Under the pieces are notes generated by a model that was given only the letters and a program-made list of their open reading frames with translations, did not search any database and was not told the origin of the DNA. From the NCBI RefSeq assembly GCF_030272615.1, contig NC_081408.1, positions 618,820,476 to 618,884,475 of the forward strand: a stretch of DNA of 64,000 bases. Direction: 5' to 3'. Positions 1 to 12,068 of the stretch are shown in pieces (the stretch's first letter is position 1; every line of letters starts with the position of its first letter). Source of the DNA: Cryptomeria japonica (lineage: Eukaryota; Streptophyta; Pinopsida; Cupressales; Cupressaceae). The position numbers were made by a program, and so were the translations under genes.

Positions 1-91
1 TATTTTGTAATAATGTGAGTTTTATCATCTGATGATTAGGTAATATATAAATAATTAAATTTAAATTAATAGAATTAAGTATAATGTTCAT

Positions 92-348
92 TGTAAAGAT
101 TAAAACGAGCAGAGAAAAACGAAAAACAAAAACAAAATAAAGAAAAACAAGAGGCAACACACGATTTATTGTGGTTCGGCAAATATGCCTACATCCACAC
201 TCAAAGTAGGGAATACTCATATTAATCATTACCAATCCAATAACCATACATGGACTGCACACATATTTATATATTCAAAAAAAGGTATAAATCGAAGAGT
301 TGAGGGAGCCAAAAGGTCATGTGACCGTTGGGCTTCACATACCCAACA
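92..348 (-). repeat. 3' LTR of the short copia-like element
   Basis: This 257-bp terminal repeat matches 2076-2330 with scattered substitutions. On the minus strand it starts TGTTGGG directly after the purine tract and ends TTTACA. Confidence 0.85.
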
Positions 349-361
349 ATCTCCCCCGTGA
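349..361 (-). promoter_or_regulatory. Polypurine tract of the short copia-like element
   Basis: On the minus strand this reads as a purine-rich run (GGGGGAGAT) abutting the TGTTGGG start of the LTR. This is where plus-strand DNA synthesis is primed in LTR elements. Confidence 0.7.
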
Positions 362-655
362 AGACCAACCAGTACAACCATGCACTGAAACATACCCTAC
401 TTCCATTTTGAAACCTACATTACACCCAGTTTGCAAGATTTTAACTTTGCAAACTCTTATTCACGAACACTGCAGATTAATCTTCTCCATACCAAATCAC
501 AGTTATAAACAACTTCTCTTCTTGCAGGCACAAACTTACCCATTTTTCCGTAACCAGGACTAATGTCATCTCCGTGTCCTGCAACCGAAACAACTAGCAC
601 TTGTTTCAATTCATCTACATGTGTCATATGTTCAGTAAGCATATAAGCCTCTTCT

Positions 656-1507
656 TCATAGATAGTAAGAGATATTCCAAAAATTCCATGGTCCTGCTTG
701 AGCTTTGGCTACCAGACAATATGCAACCACAACGACATTAGTAGATGAGGAATCATAACTGCTGTCGTTTCCAGGGGAGGGTCTAGGAGTTTTGGGCCGA
801 GGACTCACTTCTAGGTACTTATCTTCGAGTTGCTGATGGAAGTAGGCCAACTTCCTTTCACGTTTTTTAACACTAGCAAATACAGGGAAACCACCAAAAA
901 AGCACGGGCCACTCCAGAAAATACTGCAGCCACCGGTGGACTCAATCCGTGAAACCTGCCACCTTTCCAATGTCTTCGATATGAGTTCTGCAACCTTGGG
1001 ATCTTCCTTGAAAGTGCCAAAACAATGGGCATGCTCCTTTGGCCCTGAGTACTTATGCTCTGTGCCTTCCCACTTGTCATGACACATCGTCTGATCTAAC
1101 AACGACTTCCAGGAGCGAAGTTCCTTCCTACAAATCGTACATCTCTCTGACTTTTGCAGGAAAGTAGCCACCTTGGAATCGAACCCATGACTATTTAGAG
1201 AAGATAAATTTATTTCTACAAACTGCCAGCTAGGCAGAGGGTGTAGTCTTATTTCAAAGCCATCAGACTCCCCTTCTTTCTCACATACGTCATGGGAAAT
1301 CGCCACTCGATCCTCCTGCCTATGTCGGTGCAGCCATTGACAACCATCACTTCCACGGTGAGTAAATCTATCATCAACTTCGTAAAAGATATCCTCTTCC
1401 CTGTCACTTTCATCAACACTTTTCGGGTTTGTTTGGTTCTTGTCCACAAAGGCCTCATTAATTCCATCTAGAAGTTGCTCGTCTTCCCACTTGTCATGAC
1501 ACTTCAT
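656..1507 (-). pseudogene. 283-codon internal open frame of unknown origin, inside the short LTR element
   Basis: This is the longest open frame in the element. I do not recognise a family. It is acidic near the start, contains a CTICRKEL segment and twice repeats a CHDKWE peptide (near codons 3 and 143), so part of it arose by internal duplication. It lies downstream of the gag zinc-knuckle remnant and in another frame, separated by stops. It could be a decayed gag-pol spacer or a captured host fragment; I cannot tell which. It has no catalytic motif of copia pol. Expression would depend on the LTR promoter. Confidence 0.4.
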
Positions 1508-1925
1508 GACATTGTCGCTTCGACTTCACTCTGTCTTTGCCAAAGCCAGGCTATCTACAGAGCCCTCTGAAGCCTTACCAAAGCCAACATCATCTACAGA
1601 AACAACTTCTGCTTTTGATTGTGTGCCACTAAAAACTCCCAACACCTCTGGAAACATGGTGACTTTTAGATTCTTACCTTCTTGCTTCTTATGGAAGTCA
1701 AAGAGAAAATTATTTGCATCTGCTTCTAGTTCACTCGCCTCAGCATTCCCTTCTTCAGCGGAATTTTCCTCATTTTTTCAGCCATCCCACTAATGTACAC
1801 AACGCTTCATTTTAGCTTTTGCTTGCACAATTTTACTCTCCACCGAGCCTAAATTTGCAAGAAATTCTTCGATGACTGAATTGACGTCTTCATCTTTTGG
1901 TTGCCTTTTATCCTTCTTGAAAAAC

Positions 1926-1977
1926 CAACAATTTCTTTTGACGTGGCCTCACTTGCCACAATACCAGCAACTAGTTT
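1926..1977 (-). pseudogene. Gag zinc-knuckle remnant (copia type) with an in-frame stop
   Basis: The minus strand encodes a CWYCGK-stop-GHVKRNC peptide, which fits the CX2CX4HX4C nucleic-acid-binding knuckle of copia Gag. A TGA (1950-1952) replaces the residue after the lysine. It shows that the element descends from a gag-bearing copia parent. Confidence 0.75.
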
Positions 1978-2060
1978 TTCTATCTTCGAACCTCTGCATC
2001 TTCTCAAGAATTTTCAATTCTCTATCTATCTACCTTTCCATCTCTGCTCAAGCCAACTGT

Positions 2061-2075
2061 GGCTCTGATACCAAT
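2061..2075 (-). promoter_or_regulatory. Primer-binding site (initiator Met tRNA type)
   Basis: The minus strand reads ATTGGTATCAGAGCC immediately after the LTR end. This is the common plant copia primer-binding site and fixes the element's orientation. Confidence 0.85.
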
Positions 2076-2330
2076 TGTAAAGATTAAAACGAGCAGAGAA
2101 AAATGATAACAAAAACAGAATAAAGAAAAAAAGAGACAACACACGGTTTATTGTGGTTCGGAAAATATGCCTACACCCACACTCAAAGCAGGGAATACTC
2201 ATATTAATCGTTATCAATCCAATAACCATACATGGGCTGCACACATATTTATTTATTCATACAAAGGTATAAATAGAAGAGTTGAGGGAGCCAAAAGGTC
2301 ATGTGACTGTTGGGCTTCATATACCCAACA
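2076..2330 (-). repeat. 5' LTR of the short copia-like element
   Basis: This 255-bp terminal repeat is the partner of 92-348. It is bounded by the primer-binding site on the left and ends at the TGTTGGG terminus on the right. Confidence 0.85.
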
Positions 2331-3558
2331 TTTTCAATCTAACTTAATTCTTTTAGTTAAGTTTATGTCTAGTATAATTTTGGGGTTTAATTACTTGGTG
2401 GTGCATTTATAATGTTGTATGTATTAGATTGTGGCACGATATGTTAATGATTATGTTATGCACATTTCTATCCATACTTGTATCAATCATTTGATCAATA
2501 GTGCATTTGTGTATGATTTAGAGTTATGTTTGGTTAATGTGATATCATTTTGTGAGTTGTATAAGACTGATTAGAGTATCACATGTACATTATTGTGATT
2601 AGTGCTTCATGTTATGTCATAAATAAATATATAAAATTAAAGATATGTATTTTAATCAAGCTTTATAATGTTATATGCCTTGTTTTCCATGTAAAGACAT
2701 GATATATTGGTCTATTATGTATTTGATTTATGATCTTCATTCTTGGATATGATGTGGACCACAACATTTATATAGGGGTATGGCCAATTGAAGGTATGTG
2801 GAAGAGAATGTCATGGATATCACTTAACCAGATCTAACTTCATCTTTTGGAAGTTATGAGATTTTTTTTGTGTGTATTGCACTATCTTTCAAAGTTAAAA
2901 GCCCACAATCCTATAACAAAAAATAAACATCTAGACTTGTGGATAAGTGTTAACCTAGACAAATAAGAATGAATCGTGATGAGAATATATATTGTAGGAT
3001 TAGTATAAACTTGAAGGGTGATCTAAGAGTTTTGAACAAGACAATTAAATAAAAATAAAAGCACTAACACATTTATGCCTTTAGAAAAACATCCCTTTTA
3101 TATGCAAATGCCCTAAAAGTTTTGTCACTACATTCGTAGTATATTAGTTCACTATTGAAGACTTATATAGAACTCTAATAACTAGATAAGAAGATGTCAT
3201 ATAAACCCAAAAACATGAAACATGTTTCCAATCCTCAAATTGCTTAAACATTACATTCACTATGTGTAACTAATAATTTATAAAGAATTTTATTTTTAAA
3301 TATATTAATTTTGAGTTCTCAAAAGATTTAGTAAAAGTTGTAACATGAAACTATGTAAATGGGAAAGATCCGATATATTCCTAAACTATAATTAAGTCAT
3401 TCACTTAATTATCATGGATTGTGGAAATCTAATAGAATTGATATATAGACAATATTGAAATAATGATTTAATAAATAGTTTGATCACATTACTAAAGAGA
3501 TTGGAGCCTTAATTCATTGGACAACATAATTGAACCTTAAAAAAGAGTACAAAAATTA
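2331..3558. other. AT-rich stretch without a recognisable gene
   Basis: No coding frame, RNA gene or clear repeat was seen. The sequence is AT-rich and stop-dense in all frames. Confidence 0.6.
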
Positions 3559-3960
3559 TTGAAAATAAAAGAAAGAAAGAAAGTGTATAACACACACACA
3601 AACACAGATGATTTTTATTTCTTCTTTGTTATTTCTTCTTTGTTATTCTTCTTTTTTTTTTTCTTTCTTTTAGTTAGTTTGGTTTTCATTTATTTTTCTT
3701 TGGTTTTTTTCTTTTGCCTCCTTGCCTTGTTAGTTTGTGTCTTCTATACACATACATACCTACGTATATATATATATATATATATATTTCCTTCCTTTTG
3801 GTATTTTCTTATTTTGTGATTATTGATTTGAGCTTTTTTAGTTTTTGGATTGTTTCTCCTTTATTTATTTATTTTTAATTTTCTTTCTTTCTTTCTTTCT
3901 TGGTGTTTTCTCTCTTGTCTCTTTTTGGTGGTCTTGTCAACCTTCCTAGATCGTGGTGCC
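3559..3960. repeat. Low-complexity pyrimidine-rich tract with microsatellites
   Basis: A short CA run is followed by T/C-rich sequence, a TA dinucleotide run near 3766-3788 and a CTTT run near 3880-3900. The 86-codon open frame here is a by-product of T-rich composition. Confidence 0.8.
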
Positions 3961-5182
3961 TCTCCCCTCCCTCTTTTTAGTTCTCTTGGTCTGTAGCTTG
4001 GGCATTTTCTAACTTCTGCATGCTCTCTATTTGTCATCCCAATGATGGATCACAGAGTGTGATCCGAAATGTTGATGAAATAAACTCATACACAATCTAA
4101 TCCAGAAACACTGAAGATTATAACTAAGGTTTCAAGGCCACATCATCAAATATGATGCCACATCAACATGTTTTTTGTCAAGGTGTCCAAAACAACCAAA
4201 AAAAAAGTGAGACCAATAGGTGTGCAAAAGGGCCCCAATACTTGTGCGGCTGATGTGGCATCAAATGATTGGTTACTTTTCACAATAAACCGCATATTTT
4301 ATTCAATTATTGTTACTTATCATACAACTATTGGTGCAATGTTGTACAAAAGTTGGACATTAAATTAGAAATATAGGGGTGTTAAATCAACTTCTTCTAT
4401 CACAAGAATTGGAGCACACTCAACTACTATATCCTTTCCTCTATATTATTTGTATTAAACAACAAATTCAAATGACAATGTCATTTGTCTGACAGAAATG
4501 GTAATTTATATTATAAAAGTAATTTTAATTTCACGAACAACATATTGGGAGACCACATATGTTATGTGTTAATGTTTGTGCAGAGGAATACTATGTCCTA
4601 AATTAATAAAGAGGCGTGCATATTTTACCTATATATATATATATACACTTCAGTTGAATAAAAGATGTAAAAAAGAATACCAGTCCACAAAAGGAGCTGC
4701 AAATAAGAATAAAAGAATAACTAATCTAAACAAGAAGTTCTACCGTAATAGCTTGGCTTGATGTGTAGTGCACAAAAAAAAGGCACGTGATGAAACTTCC
4801 CGTTGACAGAATGCGACAATGCAAACCATCGTTGACAGAATGCGACAATACAAACCATCAGATGGTTGAGAATGCCCTGATCGTCTTGCATCTTGAGGGA
4901 GTATTTCTGAGCATTGAGCGTAAAAGACCAAAAATCCAATTTTGTGGTGTCAATAAAGAACATCTTCAATTATAGTTCTTTCATCTTTGTTTTAACACGT
5001 TTCCCATTGCTTCAGATTGTGTTTAAACTCTCTTGGTCATAAAAGTTTTTGAACTACGCTTCTGAATTTGGACAGTTCTGATTCCCTGTTTGCTCACGGC
5101 ATTTACTGGTAGCTGTAGAATTGAAATTTATGGTGCTACTCCAACCCACGATGAACTTACTCTTCATTCGTGGAATAAACTT
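3961..5182. other. Non-coding spacer with small repeats
   Basis: No gene was seen. Near 4038-4115 there is a segment resembling one arm of the hairpin at 44714-44901. Near 4800-4860 a short phrase (GACAGAATGCGACAAT) occurs twice, about 30 bp apart. Confidence 0.5.
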
Positions 5183-6659
5183 ACGTGTACGGACTCAAAA
5201 CTGGGCTGTCACATCTCTGAGTGTGTGGGGACTCGTGATAAATGTCTTTTGTGTGTGTGCTGGTTGATGTAATGATACATTTCAATAAATAAAGTATTAA
5301 TGTTTTTTGTATGTCTGGGAATGGGGGCGGTGCAATTTTTTGTCTTCATAACCAGTGCCAAGTTATGATAGATGTCTCTTGTGTGTGCTGGTTACGTGTA
5401 CGGACTCAAAACTGTGCTGTCGCATCTCTGAGTGTGTGGGGACTCGTGATAAATGTCTTTTGTGTGTGTGCTGGTTGATGTAATGATACATTTCAATAAA
5501 TAAAGTATTAATGTTTTTTGTATGTCTGGGAATGGGGGCGGTGCAAATTTTTGTCTTCATAACCAATGCCAAGTTATGATAGATGTCTCTTGTGTGTGCT
5601 GGTTACGTGTACGGACTCAAAACTGTGCTGTCGCATCTCTGAGTGTGTGGGGACTCGTGATAAATGTCTTTTGTGTGTGTGCTGGTTGATGTAATGATAC
5701 ATTTCAATAAATAAAGTATTAATGTTTTTTGTATGTCTGGGAATGGGGGCGGTGCAAATTTTTGTCTTCATAACCAGTGCCAAGTTATGATAGATGTCTC
5801 TTGTGTGTGCTGGTTACGTGTACGGACTCAAAACTGTGCTGTCACATCTCTGAGTGTGTGGGGACTCGTGATAAATGTCTTTTGTGTGTGTGCTGGTTGA
5901 TGTAATGATACATTTCAATAAATAAAGTATTAATGTTTTTTGTATGTCTGGGAATGGGGGCGGTGCAAATTTTTGTCTTCATAACCAGTGCCAAGTTATG
6001 ATAGATGTCTCTTGTGTGTGCTGGTTACGTGTACGGACTCAAAACTGTGCTGTCACATCTCTGAGTGTGTGGGGACTCGTGATAAATGTCTTTTGTGTGT
6101 GTGCTGGTTGATGTAATGATACATTTCAATAAATAAAGTATTAATGTTTTTTGTATGTCTGGGAATGGGGGCGTTGCAAATTTTTGTCTTCATAACCAGT
6201 GCCAAGTTATGATAGATGTCTCTTGTGTGTGCTGGTTACGTGTACGGACTCAAAACTGTGCTGTCACATCTCTGAGTGTATGGGGACTCGTGATAAATGT
6301 CTTTTGTGTGTGTGCTGGTTGATGTAATGATACATTTCAATAAATAAAGTATTAATGTTTTTTGTATGTCTGGGAATGGGGGCGTTGCAAATTTTTGTCT
6401 TCATAACCAGTGCCAAGTTATGATAGATGTCTCTTGTGTGTGCTGGTTACATGTACGGACTCAAAACTGTGCTGTCACATCTCTGAGTGTGTGGGGACTC
6501 GTGATAAATGTCTTTTGTGTGTGTGCTGGTTGATGTAATGATACATTTCAATAAATAAAGTATTAATGTTTTTTGTATGTTTGGGAATGGGGGCAGTGCA
6601 AATTTTTGTCTTCATAACCAGTGCCAAGTTATGATAGATGTCTCTTGTGTGTGCTGGCT
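5183..6659. repeat. Tandem satellite: seven units of 211 bp
   Basis: Successive units begin with ACGTGTACGGACTC at 5183, 5394, 5605, 5816, 6027, 6238 and 6449 (the last with ACATG), an exact 211-bp step. Units are nearly identical, differing at a few sites, so the array is young or recently homogenised. Each unit contains two related phrases around a TCTYTTGTGTGTG core. The repeated 69-codon open frames on the minus strand merely follow the repeat. Confidence 0.95.
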
Positions 6660-8050
6660 GATGTAAGGATGCATCAAGATATGCACATGGCATATGCAAA
6701 TGATGAAATGTCTAATCAGTCAAGAGACTTATAAAGAAAGCATTAATGTCTTTTGTATGTGGAGTTGTGATATATGTCTTTTGTGTGTGCTCGCTGATGT
6801 AATGATGCATCCAGACAAGGAATGCATAAATGTCTTTTGTATGAGGTGTTGTGATAGATGTCTTTTGTGTGTGCTGGTTGATGTAATGATGCATCTAGAT
6901 AGGGAACACACATAGCACATGCAAATGGTAAAATGTCTAATCAATCAAGAGACTTCTAAAGAATGCATTAATGTCTTTTGTATGTGAAGTTGTGATAGAT
7001 GTCTTTTGTGTGTGTTGGTGGATGTAATGATGTGTCTTGACAAGGAACACATAATTGTCTTTTGTATGTGGTGTTGTGATAGATGTCTTTTGTGTGTGCT
7101 GGTTGATGTAATGATGCATCCAGATACATAACACACATAGCACATGCAAATGGTGAAATGTTTAATCAATCAAGAGACTTATAAAGAATGCATTAATGTC
7201 TTTTGTATGTGAAGTTGTGATAGATGTCTTTTGTGTGTGTTGGCCAGATAAGAAATGCATAAATGTCTTTTGTATGTGGAGTTGAGATAGATGTCTTTTG
7301 CGTGTGATAGCTGATGTAATGATACATCCAGATACAGAACACACATAGAAAATGCAAATGATGAAAAGTCTAATCAGTCAAGAGACTTAAGTAGGAAAGT
7401 TTTTAGCCAACAAGATTAAGGCAATCATATGTAGTTTAGTTAGAGGAGACAAGTTATGGTGGAGTTGGGTTGGGTGCTAAATGTTTTTTTCGTGTGTTCG
7501 TTGATGTAATGATGCAGCCAGATATGAAATACACAAAGCACATGCAAAGGATGAAATGTCTAATCATTCAAGAGATTTCAGTAGGAAAGGGTTTAGCCAA
7601 CCAAGATCAAGGAAATCATATATAGTTTAGTTAGATGCGACAACTTATGGTGGAGTTGGGTGGGGTGCTAAACTTCTTTTGTGTGTGTTGGCTAATGTAA
7701 TGATGTGTCTAGATATGGAACATACAAAGCACATGGAAAGGATAAAATATCTAATCGGTCAAGAGACTTCAGCCAGAAAGGGTTTAGCTAACCAAGGTCA
7801 AGCAAATCATATATAGTTTAGTTAGATGAGACAACTTATGGTGAAGTTGGGTTGGGTGCTAAATGTCTTTTGTGTGTGTTGTCTAATGTAATGATGCATC
7901 CATATACTGAACACACAAAGCACATGCAAATGATATAATATCTAATCAATCAAGAGGCTTCAATAGGAAAGGTTTAGCCAACCAAGGTCAAGGCAGTCAT
8001 ATATAGTTTAGTTAGACGAGACAACTTATGTTGGAGTTTGGTGGGGTGCT
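6660..8050. repeat. Degenerate higher-order repeats related to the 211-bp satellite
   Basis: The TGTCTTTTGTGTGTG and GATGTAATGATGCATC phrases continue, now in units of about 190-230 bp that also carry AAATGTCTAATCA and CAAGAGACTT. From about 7380 the unit gains a phrase containing TATAGTTTAGTTAGA. Divergence between units is much higher than in the 211-bp block. Confidence 0.8.
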
Positions 8051-10379
8051 TTGATATGAATAGTAAGAAGTTTTCTTCATCATGAGAATTTTGTAAGGGT
8101 GGGGAAATAACTTTTCATGTTAAGGAGTGATTTACATAAAATTTTAAAATATAATTCAAGTTTATTATAAAATATTTGAGTTATCACATTTATAGATGGA
8201 TAAATAGTTATTCTATTATATAATGACTCACGTGGAGAAAGTTTCATACTTTAAAATCTATACATTGTATTATCAAACCTAAAACAAATTACAAAAAACT
8301 TGCAATGTAAGTTTTTACATTATAAGTATATCACTCGCAATTAAATTTGAAAGAATTTCACAAGAATTTCAATAATAACTCTACTATGAAAACACTTCCT
8401 CAAACATCAACTCATAAAAAAATGAACAAGATAGAAACCACAAATGGTTTTTAAAACAATGTTACAAAATCTCCAAAAGATAGTATCCAATTTTGGCTCA
8501 ATTTCCAATACCACCGTTGAAGATTTATTGTCACCTACTAAAAATAGTAAATCAATAAATTATCTAAACTCCCAATTTGATCCACTCAACATAAAGGTCC
8601 AATTTATCATAATTTGTTATATCAAAATAGACAACATATGGCAAGTAATAAAATATTATTATAGCTGGTTAATATTTCAATGTAATTCCTCTATTCTTGA
8701 ATCTTATGCATCATAAGATAAATTATCATAACTTTTCATAGAATCTCACAAAAGATATGCACTCCAAATCTTCTAAATATATCCACCTTATGTCAACTTA
8801 CAACACATGCAACAATGTGCTAACACATGCTATCAACTATATTACGTAAATTCCAATACCCAATTAAAGTTAGAGAAAAAATATTGATTATAATATGTTT
8901 GTGTTCCCAATTGATTGCCTAATTATCTTTATAAAGTTGCTATCTTTAATGATCAAGACTCTTATATTAGTGTTCAACAAACAAGAGACTTTGGCTTATT
9001 CTCCTTTGCACTATAGACTTTGCTAGACCTAGGGGTAACCCTTACTTCAATATTTGAAACTATTATCCCTTACACACTGAAATACTAATTTGAGAAGAAT
9101 GTTCTCATATATGTACTAAATACTAAAATGATCTTGTCTCAGATTAGCTAAATCCTTAATATTTATCTTATTCAAGACCTTGAGAATATGGAATAACTTG
9201 AACACATTAACAAAAAAGTAAAATGTTTGTTTTAAATTTTTAGGGTTGAAGAATCTAGGATTTTGACCAAAGAAGGCCTTAAGATCAATGCCTATTTAGG
9301 GCAAAAAATTCATATGCGACATTCAAGTGGATCTTATCAACTAAACTTCATACTCAGAGCACTGAAAATAATATCACTAAATTATAATGATATTTCCAAG
9401 AAAGGGTATTATTTGTAAATCTTTTTAAGGATCCTTTAACACAACACATATCCCCTTGTAACTCATTTAGAGCATGTTTTATCTATTACTTGAGTAGACC
9501 ATATAGCAAGTGTATACTAATAACTTTAGAAACCTGTAGTATCTTCACTTAAAGGAAAGTGTTTAGATTCAAGGAGACAATCACAAATAATGCACACATA
9601 AAGTATTTTTCATATAAGCTTCAACCTAGACTAAAAAAATGTCATGCAAAAATACAAAAAATCACATGCAAAATAATTATGCAACACTAGACTACACTTC
9701 TCTTATTGAATATTGTCCCAAATCAAAAAACTTTGCACTAGATTTTGGTCTGATTTCTTTAAAACTCGAATATTAAAAATAATTTACATCACTTACAATA
9801 TAACAAGTTCACTCTTTTATAGAAAATCTAGAAAATATGTTGGCCTAAGACCTTATAACAACCTTTTATCATATTCCAACTTTTACATTTCAAAAATACT
9901 TGGGAACTTGTTCCCATTACAATATTTGATTTAGCATTCAAAATATATCACTTGATCACATGTTTCATGATGTAGAGATCCAATCTTGATGCATGATCGA
10001 TTTTCATTGGCCAAAAAGTTGTACTGCTTCAAAATTGCCAAACCCTAGGGTATCTTGTAAGACTTGATTATGAGTGAAATCTAACGACTAATTAAAATAC
10101 AAATATGTATCAACTTTAAAACTTTTCTTTCCATTCTCCATTTACTATCATCAAGCTATTATAAGTTTAAAATTCTAGCAATCTTCTCATCATGACTAAT
10201 ATATTGTGCATGATCCACCTAATTATTCTTGACTCTGCCAAAACTATTACATAACTTCTCCAATGAAATCAATTCTATAGACATCTAAAAATGGTTAATG
10301 CTTGCGGCGTTGTACTTTAACATGTCTGTGTGACCTTATTTTAGGGTTTTCGCATCAATTGACATTTCTTCTATGTCAC
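8051..10379. other. AT-rich stretch without a recognisable gene
   Basis: All frames are interrupted and no terminal repeats, conserved motifs or RNA genes were seen. It may be decayed transposon sequence. Confidence 0.5.
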
Positions 10380-12063
10380 ACACTTGATCTTTATCATTTG
10401 TTGACATTTTGTCATTCTTTTGTGCTTTCTTCCTTTTTCAATTGCATTTCTCTCTTTTTCAATTAGGTCTTGTCGACATTATCATGACTTTCAATATTTG
10501 GTCGCTATCAATCATTTTGTCTTGTCAATTGGACATCATCAATCCTAATCGATGTCAAATTAGGGTTTTGTCCTCGGGTGAACTCACAATATTGGTTCCC
10601 ACTTTTTGACCAACTTTGACACTTAGATGAACATTTTGCAAAAAACCTTCACTTTTCGACACCTATAACTTTTAAACCGTTTAGAATTTGAAGATGATGT
10701 AAACTAGTGATTTGTAACATCTTTTTTGTAGATTCTAAATATAGTTTTTTCAATTTTTTTTGAATAAAATTTTATTAATTTTTCCATCTCCCTCAAAAGT
10801 AGTTTTTTTATAGCAAACAACATTTTTTAAGAGTGATGTGCATCCCGAAACATATAACTTTTTTTCTATGTATGATAGAAACTTATCTCTGTTAAATTTT
10901 GGTTTGTAACATCAATACCCAGGGCATGCAGTTGGTTTGACAGTGATATTTGAACATTTTATATTTTATTAATTTTTGAGGTCTGACTAATTATAATTTA
11001 GATATAGGTGTACGTTTGAACACATAACTTGTTCTATATATATCAAAATTCAGTTTTATTTTTTTTGTTAGAAAGAAGACATCAATACCTAGTGCATAGA
11101 TATTTTTCAAAAAAAATTTGAATTAGTTTACTATTTTTCCCAATGCATTGAACAAAGAAGTTCATGTTCGGTGAAAAACCTACATTCATAAAAAATAAAA
11201 AATAAATATATTAATGAAATTAAATATATTAAAAATTATACTATTTGGAAAGCTTATAATAAGGATTAAATCCTTAAGAAAACAAAACTTCTAAATGAAT
11301 TCGTTTGACCCCTCAAAAGCTAATGTAAAATTGGTTTTTTATCAGCATTTGATAGATGCAAAGGAGACTCCATTGCAAGTATGATTTAGAAGTAGAGAGG
11401 TTCTATTGAAGAAATTTTGATCTAAGAGCCTTTGATCTAACTTTCTTCAATTAATTACTTCAATTGGGACCTCTTAAAGCTTAAATCATTATATTTTCTA
11501 AAAAATCTACGATTTCAGCAAAAATCAGGATGTCAATCTTTATCATTGTCAATCCGATCTTGTCAATTCAGCATCGTCAACCCTTCTCGATTGTCGAATC
11601 AGGGTTTTGTCCTTGGTCTTTGTCAATTTCAATCAATCTTTGATCAACCATTGTCATTCTGGATCATCTTATGTCATCAAATTGTCCATTCCTCATCAAT
11701 TTGCGACCGATTTGTCATTGGTATTTTGTCATGCGACCTTCATCAAGTCGACCATTTTATCAACCTTTAATCAATTGTCATTATTTTAGATCCTCTTTTC
11801 AATTGTCAGTTGTCGGTCAATCTTGTCAATTTGTGATCGATTCGTCATCGGTCTTCATCAATCTCGGCATCATGTTATTCAAACTTTCATCAACTCGACC
11901 TTTTATCAATATTTGATTGATTTGTCATTAGTCTCAATCAATCATCAAATCTTTGTCAATTTTTGGATCGATTAGTCATTGATCTTTTCTCTTTTGTCAT
12001 ATATCAATTTTTTCCTTTTGTCAATCAACATCGACACTTTATCAATTATCAGTCCTCATCATT
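10380..12063. repeat. GTCAA/TCATC-rich degenerate tract
   Basis: Short words such as TTGTCAATC, TTTGTCATTGGTC and CATCAATC recur irregularly, densest at 11520-12060 and again just right of the solo LTR (13525-13600). The phrase TTAGGGTTTTGTCCT or a near variant occurs near 10560 and 11600. It looks like a decayed non-coding portion of an LTR element; no protein domain was seen. Confidence 0.5.
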
Positions 12064-12068
12064 TAATC

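Larger units (their letters stand above)
92..2330 (-). mobile_element. Short non-autonomous Ty1-copia-like LTR element
   Basis: Two direct repeats of about 256 bp (92-348 and 2076-2330) enclose 1.7 kb. On the minus strand the repeats begin TGTTGGGTATG and end TTTACA. A primer-binding site complementary to initiator Met tRNA lies inside the right copy, and a purine tract lies inside the left copy, so the element reads right to left. There is no protease, integrase or reverse transcriptase. What remains is a gag-like zinc knuckle with a stop and an open frame of unknown origin. I found no convincing 5-bp target duplication (TTCAT on the left, TTTTC on the right). The size suggests a mobilised-in-trans derivative that needs a full copia partner. 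Confidence 0.85.

Noticed and set aside
2061-2075. tRNA gene suggested by the TGGTATCAGAGC match
   Set aside because: Only the primer-complementary stretch is present, next to an LTR; no cloverleaf sequence surrounds it.
5183-6659. CRISPR-like array
   Set aside because: Units are 211 bp with no short-repeat and variable-spacer pattern, and the setting is a plant genome.
5363-6699. Repeated 69- to 74-codon minus-strand frames
   Set aside because: They copy the 211-bp satellite unit and have no independent support as genes.
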